A stretch of DNA of 64,000 nt, taken from the NCBI GenBank assembly GCA_016870355.1, contig VGBR01000013.1:1-64000 (forward strand), written 5' to 3'. A program made the translations under genes and the position numbers. Below are positions 58,746 to 64,000 of the stretch, piece by piece (within the stretch, counting starts at the first letter, position 1; every line of letters starts with the position of its first letter). The notes under the pieces are model-generated. The model saw only the letters and a program-made list of their open reading frames with translations, had not been told where the DNA came from and searched no databases. Source of the stretch: Actinomycetota bacterium. GTDB taxonomy: Bacteria; Actinomycetota; Acidimicrobiia; IMCC26256; PALSA-555.

Positions 58746-59540
58746 ATGTGGAAGACGATCAAGAAGTGGTGGCGGTACCTCGCGGCGAAGCTCGGGCTTG
58801 CGCTGGACGAGAAGGCAGACCCGAAGGTCCAGCTCGAGCAGGCCATCAAGGAGGCGCGTGACCAGCACCGCAAGCTCACCGAGCAAGCAGCCAACGTCAT
58901 CGCCAACCAGAAGCAGCTCCAGCTGAAGCTCGATCGAGCGATCGAGGAGTACGAGAAGGCCAACAAGTCAGCCCGTCAGGCGCTGCTGATCTCCGACCAG
59001 GAGACGCGCGCCGGCAACGCCGACAAGGCGTCGAGCATGACGCAGGCCGCGGAGGCGTTCGCCAACAAGCTCATCAACCTCGAGGCCGAGATCGAGAGCT
59101 TGAAGAAGGGTCTGCTCGAGGCGACGCAGGCGTCGGAGAAGGCGAAGGCTGCGGTCACGCAGAACTCGGCAGCGCTCCAGAAGAAGCTCGCCGAGAAGGA
59201 GAAGCTCCTCAGCCAGCTCGACCAGGCGAAGATGCAGGAGCAGATGAACAAGGCGATGGCCACGCTCAACGAGGCCGTCGGCGAAGAAGTGCCCACGTTC
59301 GACGAGGTGCGCAACAAGATCGAGAAGCGCCTCGCGAAGGCTCAGGCCACCTCCGACCTCACCGGTGCATCGGTCGACACGAAGATGCTCGAGGTCGAGC
59401 AGGCGCAGATGAGCGCCGAAGCGCAAGCCCGTCTCTCAGAGCTGCGCTCCGAGCTCGGGCTCGAGAAGCCAGCGGAGAAGGCCGACGCCAAGGCCGCCGA
59501 AGCCAAGAGCGAGGGCGAGGCCAAGGAAGCCAAGAGCTAG
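58746..59540 (+). CDS. pspA: PspA/IM30 family envelope-stress protein
   Basis: 264 residues. Nearly all helical coiled coil with the PspA hallmarks: an N-terminal amphipathic helix (WKTIKKWWRYLAAKLGLAL), DPKVQLEQAIKEARDQHRKL, then long heptads rich in Lys/Glu/Gln/Ala. PspA/IM30 proteins form rings or filaments that bind and repair membranes. The C-terminal 30 residues are an Ala/Lys/Glu-rich tail (EKPAEKADAKAAEAKSEGEA). The cluster lacks the classical PspF/PspBC partners and instead has the AAA, VWA and solute-binding genes. Confidence 0.85.
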   Translation: MWKTIKKWWRYLAAKLGLALDEKADPKVQLEQAIKEARDQHRKLTEQAANVIANQKQLQLKLDRAIEEYEKANKSARQALLISDQETRAGNADKASSMTQAAEAFANKLINLEAEIESLKKGLLEATQASEKAKAAVTQNSAALQKKLAEKEKLLSQLDQAKMQEQMNKAMATLNEAVGEEVPTFDEVRNKIEKRLAKAQATSDLTGASVDTKMLEVEQAQMSAEAQARLSELRSELGLEKPAEKADAKAAEAKSEGEAKEAKS

Positions 59541-59553
59541 CGAGCGGATTCTT

Positions 59554-59590
59554 GGCACGCTGAGGGTGCCATAGGCACTCTCAGCGTGCC
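59554..59590. terminator. Strong bidirectional hairpin with GGCACGCT core
   Basis: 17-base arms GGCACGCTGAGGGTGCC (59554-59570) and GGCACTCTCAGCGTGCC (59574-59590), one mismatch, three-base ATA loop; AAAAA follows on the right and TT precedes on the left. It separates the convergent pspA and mdh genes. Confidence 0.85.
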
Positions 59591-59610
59591 GAAAAACCCT
59601 GGGTGAGGAT

Positions 59611-60603
59611 CTAGCTCGGGCCGAGGAGCTCCTTCACCTCTTCGCGTTCGCCGACCAGCTCTTCGGTGGTTGTTGCGATCTTTGACTTGGCGAAGTCGTC
59701 GTGCTCGAGGCCTTCGACGATCTCCCAGGTCTTGCCGTCGCTGCGGACGGGGAAGCCGAACTGAAGCCCTTCGGGCGCGCCGTACTCACCGCGACTGATG
59801 ACGGCCAGCGAGTGCCAGTCGCCCTTGGCCGTCTTCTGCCAGATGCTCTGCACCGACTCGATCGCCGCGTGCGCAGCCGACGCGGCTGACGACGCGCCGC
59901 GCGCTTCGATCACTGCGGCTCCACGCTTCTGGATCGTCTCGATGAACTCGCCCTCGAGCCAGGCGCGGTCCGAGATCGCGTCAATCGCGGGCGCGCCAGC
60001 GATCTTGGCGTGGGTGAAGTCGGGGAACTGCGTGTTGGAGTGGTTGCCCCAGATCGCGAGGTTGCTGACGTCACGTACGGGCACGCCGGCCTTGCGGGCG
60101 AGCTGCGACTTGGCCCGGTTCTCGTCGAGGCGGGTCATCGCGAACCACCGGTCGTCGGGCACGTCAGGTGCGTTCGTGCGGGCGATGAGGCAGTTCGTGT
60201 TGCACGGGTTGCCGACCACGAGCACGCGCACGTCGTCGGCGGCATGTGCGTTGATCGCCTCACCTTGCGGCTTGAAGATGCCGCCATTGATCGAGAGGAG
60301 GTCGCGACGTTCCATGCCGGCCTTGCGCGGCACCGAGCCCACGAGCAGCGCCCAGGACGTGCCCTCGAACGCCTGCTTGGCATCGGACGTCGCGACGATC
60401 CCCTCGAGCAGCGGGTGCGCGCCGTCCTCGAGCTCCATCACCACACCTTCGAGCGACTTCATGACCGCCTCGATCTCGAGGAGGCGGAGCACGACGGGCT
60501 GATCGGCACCCAGCATCATGCCGTTGGCGACCTGATGCACGAGCGCGTACCCGATCTGGCCGGCCGCGCCGGTGACGGTGACGTGAACTGGTGACTTGGA
60601 CAT
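59611..60603 (-). CDS. mdh: Malate dehydrogenase
   Basis: 330 residues, NAD-dependent, the cytosolic-type (MDH1-like) length of 325-335. Dinucleotide motif [12 protein letters not shown], substrate Arg in [26 protein letters not shown], and catalytic [12 protein letters not shown] (His). It converts malate and oxaloacetate in the TCA cycle. ATG at 60603; TAGCGT (60617-60612) lies eight bases upstream, a leaderless-type promoter. Converges with pspA, separated by a strong terminator. Confidence 0.92.
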   Translation of the reverse strand: MSKSPVHVTVTGAAGQIGYALVHQVANGMMLGADQPVVLRLLEIEAVMKSLEGVVMELEDGAHPLLEGIVATSDAKQAFEGTSWALLVGSVPRKAGMERRDLLSINGGIFKPQGEAINAHAADDVRVLVVGNPCNTNCLIARTNAPDVPDDRWFAMTRLDENRAKSQLARKAGVPVRDVSNLAIWGNHSNTQFPDFTHAKIAGAPAIDAISDRAWLEGEFIETIQKRGAAVIEARGASSAASAAHAAIESVQSIWQKTAKGDWHSLAVISRGEYGAPEGLQFGFPVRSDGKTWEIVEGLEHDDFAKSKIATTTEELVGEREEVKELLGPS

Positions 60604-60614
60604 GGGGCGTGACG

Positions 60615-61397
60615 CTAGTTGCGCGTGGCGCTGGCGACCGGTTCGAGACCGAGGAGCAGTGCCCGCGCCTCCGACAGCTCGGCGAGGCGCTCGGCGGCAC
60701 CGTCGGGCGATGCGCCGTGATCGGGGTGCGCGAGGCGCGCCAGTCGCCGGAATCGGGCCTGCACGTCGGATTCGACGATCACCATCTCGGCCTTCAGCCC
60801 CAGCACCTCCATCGCCCACCGCCGTTCGGACGGCACGCCGCGCCACGGGTCGTCGCCCTTTGTGGCGACGGGACGGGCACCGGGTGCGAACGGTGCGAGC
60901 CCGGGCACTCCTTCGAGGAGTCGACGAACCACGAAGCCCTCGGGCAAGCCGCCCGATCGCAGCGCGCCATCGATCGCCCGCAACGCGACCTGCCGTGCGG
61001 TCGGCCGAAGCGTGGCGACGGCCATCACCGCGCCGATCACCTGCGGAGCTGAGCGACCATGGCAGTCGAGCTCGAGGACGACCTGACGTCCACCGCCGGG
61101 AAGCTCCTCCCCCATGATGCGGTGACGCGACCGGTCGAGCCCGTGCGTGTCGGTTTGGAGGCGGTAGCGCATCGCGATGCGCGGCACGTCCAAGCCGTCG
61201 CGCGCCTCGCGCAGCAGCTTGGTGAACATCTCTTCTTGCTCTTCGTCGAGCCACCCCATGTGCTCGACGATCACCGCGCCGAGAAGCACACCGCCGTACG
61301 CCGGTCCACTGGTAGGTAGGTACGCGCCGTCGAGCGCCACCCGCCGGGTCGGCATGTACCGCCGCGTGTGCCGAACGTTCAGCTCCGCGAGCAGCAT
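60615..61397 (-). CDS. Protein with a C-terminal J domain
   Basis: 260 residues. The C-terminal about 60 residues form a J domain ([38 protein letters not shown]) with the essential HPD motif, which stimulates DnaK ATPase. The N-terminal 190 residues are not DnaJ-like: [49 protein letters not shown]. No Zn finger or G/F region is seen. ATG 61397 has AGGAG seven bases before it; a GTG six bases upstream is also in frame. A 5' UTR hairpin abuts this Shine-Dalgarno (61410-61451). Confidence 0.75.
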   Translation of the reverse strand: MLLAELNVRHTRRYMPTRRVALDGAYLPTSGPAYGGVLLGAVIVEHMGWLDEEQEEMFTKLLREARDGLDVPRIAMRYRLQTDTHGLDRSRHRIMGEELPGGGRQVVLELDCHGRSAPQVIGAVMAVATLRPTARQVALRAIDGALRSGGLPEGFVVRRLLEGVPGLAPFAPGARPVATKGDDPWRGVPSERRWAMEVLGLKAEMVIVESDVQARFRRLARLAHPDHGASPDGAAERLAELSEARALLLGLEPVASATRN

Positions 61398-61409
61398 GGT
61401 CACACTCCT

Positions 61410-61451
61410 ATTTGGTCAATCCGAACCCTCACCGTTGCAAATCGACCAAAT
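61410..61451 (-). promoter_or_regulatory. 5' UTR inverted repeat next to the J-domain gene ribosome site
   Basis: On the minus strand ATTTGGTCGAT (61451-61441) and ATTGACCAAAT (61420-61410) form 11-base arms (10 pairs, one mismatch) around a 20-base loop; AGGAG begins right after the second arm. It could fold in the mRNA and affect ribosome access, or be a dimeric operator. Confidence 0.5.
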
Positions 61452-61459
61452 GGACGGGG

Positions 61460-62653
<1,194 letters not shown>

Positions 62654-62665
62654 TGGCTCGACTCC

Positions 62666-62878
62666 TTAGCGAGTGGCGGCGACGACCGCGAGGGTAACGA
62701 GGTACACGAGCACGAAGCCCATCGCGGTCCACCAGAACAACGGCTGGCTGAACGCGGGACCCGAAGCCAGGCCGACCAGGTCGGCTCCGCACGCTGGGCA
62801 ACGCTCGTCGGCGCTCGTGACTGCGGTCTCGCAGAGCGGACAGGCGTCGGTGGCCGGCGGCGCCGCGGAGGCGCTCAC
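62666..62878 (-). CDS. Small zinc-ribbon membrane protein
   Basis: 70 residues. CPLCETAVTSADERCPACGADL is a CxxC-x10-CxxC zinc ribbon (residues about 12-30), followed by a single membrane helix (FWWTAMGFVLVYLVTLAVVAA). The GTG start overlaps the folD stop (GTGA at 62878-62875), so it is translated with folD. It is too short for a named family; such proteins may regulate membrane enzymes. Confidence 0.75.
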   Translation of the reverse strand: MSASAAPPATDACPLCETAVTSADERCPACGADLVGLASGPAFSQPLFWWTAMGFVLVYLVTLAVVAATR

Positions 62879-63741
62879 AGCGAACGGTCGACGCGCCGCT
62901 CGGCGGCGTCCACGGTGTTGGAGAGGAGCATGGCGCGGGTCGTCGGGCCGACGCCGCCCAGCCGTGGCGTGATCCATCCGGCGACCTCGCCGACGGACTC
63001 GTCGACGTCAGGCACGACCTTGCGTCCGTCCATCGTGATGCCCGCGCTCACTACGGCGGCACCGGGCTTCACCATGTCGGGAGTGACGATCGAGGCTGTG
63101 CCCGCGGCGGCGATCAGGATGTCGGCCTCTCTCGTGTACGCCGCGAGATCGGCGACCCCGGTGTGCACGACCGTGACCGCCGCGTTCGCGTTCGGCTCCT
63201 TGAGCGCGAGCAGGAGCGCCAGCGGTCGACCGATCGTGAGACCACGTCCGACGATCACCACGCGCTGTCCCGTGATGGGCACGTTGTGGTCGGCGAGCAG
63301 CCCCTGGATGCCGAGCGGTGTGCACGGCCGCGGCCCCTGCACCCCCATGACGAGACGACCAAGGTTGACGGGATGCAGGCCGTCAGCATCCTTCTCGGGA
63401 TCGACGGCGAGCAGCGCGGCCTCTTCGTCCAAGTGCTTCGGGAGCGGGAGCTGCACGATGTAGGCGTCGACCGCGGGGTCGTTGTTCATGGCGTCGATCT
63501 CGGCGTGGAGCTGCGTCCACGACACGTTCGCGGGCAGCTCCTTCTGCACCGACGCCATGCCGATGTCAGCGCTGTCGTTGTGCTTGCCGCGCACGTACGC
63601 CGCGCTGTTCGGGTCCTCGCCGACGAGGATCGTGCCGAGCCCGGGGGTGATGCCGCGCTCGATGAGCAGCTGCACGCGACTGCGCAGCCGTTCCTTCGTG
63701 CGTTCGAGGAACGCGTTCCCGTCGAGCAGCTCGGCCGGCAT
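62875..63741 (-). CDS. folD: Bifunctional methylenetetrahydrofolate dehydrogenase / methenyltetrahydrofolate cyclohydrolase
   Basis: 288 residues, usual for FolD. Substrate Lys/Tyr region SAAYVRGKHNDSADIGM, VDAYIVQLPLPKHLDEE, DADGLHPVNLGRLVMG, and the NADP loop VVIVGRGLTIGRPLALLL (GR[S/G]xxxGxP). It interconverts one-carbon forms of tetrahydrofolate. The start shares one base with the purH stop (63741), and the stop overlaps the zinc-ribbon gene, so the three are coupled. Confidence 0.93.
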   Translation of the reverse strand: MPAELLDGNAFLERTKERLRSRVQLLIERGITPGLGTILVGEDPNSAAYVRGKHNDSADIGMASVQKELPANVSWTQLHAEIDAMNNDPAVDAYIVQLPLPKHLDEEAALLAVDPEKDADGLHPVNLGRLVMGVQGPRPCTPLGIQGLLADHNVPITGQRVVIVGRGLTIGRPLALLLALKEPNANAAVTVVHTGVADLAAYTREADILIAAAGTASIVTPDMVKPGAAVVSAGITMDGRKVVPDVDESVGEVAGWITPRLGGVGPTTRAMLLSNTVDAAERRVDRSL

Positions 63742-64000
63742 CAGTGGAGGAAGTGGCGTTCGCCGGTGAAGACCATCGCGAGGCCGAGCTCGTCGGCCTT
63801 CTCGATCGTCGCTTCGTCACGCATGGCGCCGCCGGGCTGGATGACCACGGCGACGCCGGCGGCCGCGGCGGCCTCGATCCCGTCGGGGAACGGGTAGAAC
63901 GCGTCGCTCGCGCACGCTCCCCCCTTGGCGCGGCCGTCGGCCTTCTTCGCCGCAATCTCGCCGGACTCGACCCGGTTCTGTTGGCCGGCACCGATTCCGA
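63741..64000 (-). CDS. purH: Bifunctional AICAR transformylase / IMP cyclohydrolase, C-terminal part
   Basis: 86 residues of the C-terminus, cut by the window edge: [20 protein letters not shown], then [20 protein letters not shown] and [20 protein letters not shown] to ERHFLH. The SDAFFPFPD-type motif and QPGGSxRD segment are the diagnostic end of the AICAR transformylase domain, which uses 10-formyltetrahydrofolate. The link to folD, which supplies the folate, is both functional and positional. Confidence 0.92.
   Translation of the reverse strand, partial: GIGAGQQNRVESGEIAAKKADGRAKGGACASDAFYPFPDGIEAAAAAGVAVVIQPGGAMRDEATIEKADELGLAMVFTGERHFLH

Overview
The window is high-GC DNA (about 68-70 percent by eye) with dense genes on both strands and frequent GTG starts. 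Several protein families point to Actinobacteria: two F420-type enzymes (a Ddn-like oxidoreductase at 3038-3469 and a LLM oxidoreductase at 27015-27953), a DUF2510 plus LytR C-terminal protein, a RipA-like NlpC/P60 endopeptidase and a CbbX/EccA-like AAA ATPase. The mix of lipid-type acyl-CoA genes, a sulfatase, a Baeyer-Villiger-type monooxygenase and DUF2236/DUF1214 proteins fits an uncultured Acidimicrobiia-like lineage. That placement is inference, because no rRNA gene is present. No tRNA, rRNA or CRISPR array was seen, and no gap without a gene or gene remnant exceeds about 210 bases.

Layout. 1-9.7 kb: a sterol-desaturase-family enzyme, a HLD-I haloalkane dehalogenase, a deazaflavin-dependent enzyme, a coupled operon (monooxygenase, hotdog thioesterase, sulfatase) and a KimA-like potassium importer. 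9.7-20 kb: scattered enzymes (methyltransferase, flavoprotein, Tat-exported phospholipase C-like enzyme, SDR, cell-wall endopeptidase, secreted hydrolase, PhyH dioxygenase) mixed with gene remnants, ending in an IS481-family element inserted beside a truncated alcohol dehydrogenase. 20-29 kb: peroxiredoxin, a five-gene coupled P450 operon, rhomboid protease, two crotonases with a LLM enzyme, and a dienelactone hydrolase. 29-35 kb: a thioredoxin-fold gene with an in-frame TGA that looks like selenocysteine, a class A penicillin-binding protein, and a block of broken genes. 35-42 kb: amidohydrolase, three uncharacterised helical proteins, DUF2236 protein and acyl-CoA synthetase. 42-50 kb: a 2-oxoacid dehydrogenase (E2 without a lipoyl domain, divergent fused E1 alpha-beta), then glycerol-3-phosphate dehydrogenase, an alkyl-DHAP-synthase-like flavoprotein and an FGGY kinase. 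50-59.6 kb: sulfotransferase, DUF1214, MOSC, a hydrolase, and a five-gene envelope cluster (AAA ATPase, solute-binding protein, solute-binding plus VWA protein, membrane coiled-coil protein, PspA). 59.6-64 kb: housekeeping genes mdh, a J-domain protein, icd, a zinc-ribbon membrane protein, folD and purH (cut by the window end).

Three themes stand out. First, position 30166-30168 is a TGA codon exactly where a thioredoxin-fold redox cysteine belongs. It is followed by a small hairpin that fits published bacterial SECIS rules, and the frame stays open for 238 more codons. Second, many starts have a TANNNT box 6-9 bases upstream and no Shine-Dalgarno, which suggests leaderless mRNAs. Third, at least eight gene remnants sit flush against intact neighbours. 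Two keep only the C-terminus whose stop codon overlaps the stop of the next gene, so past deletions seem to have been limited by shared bases.
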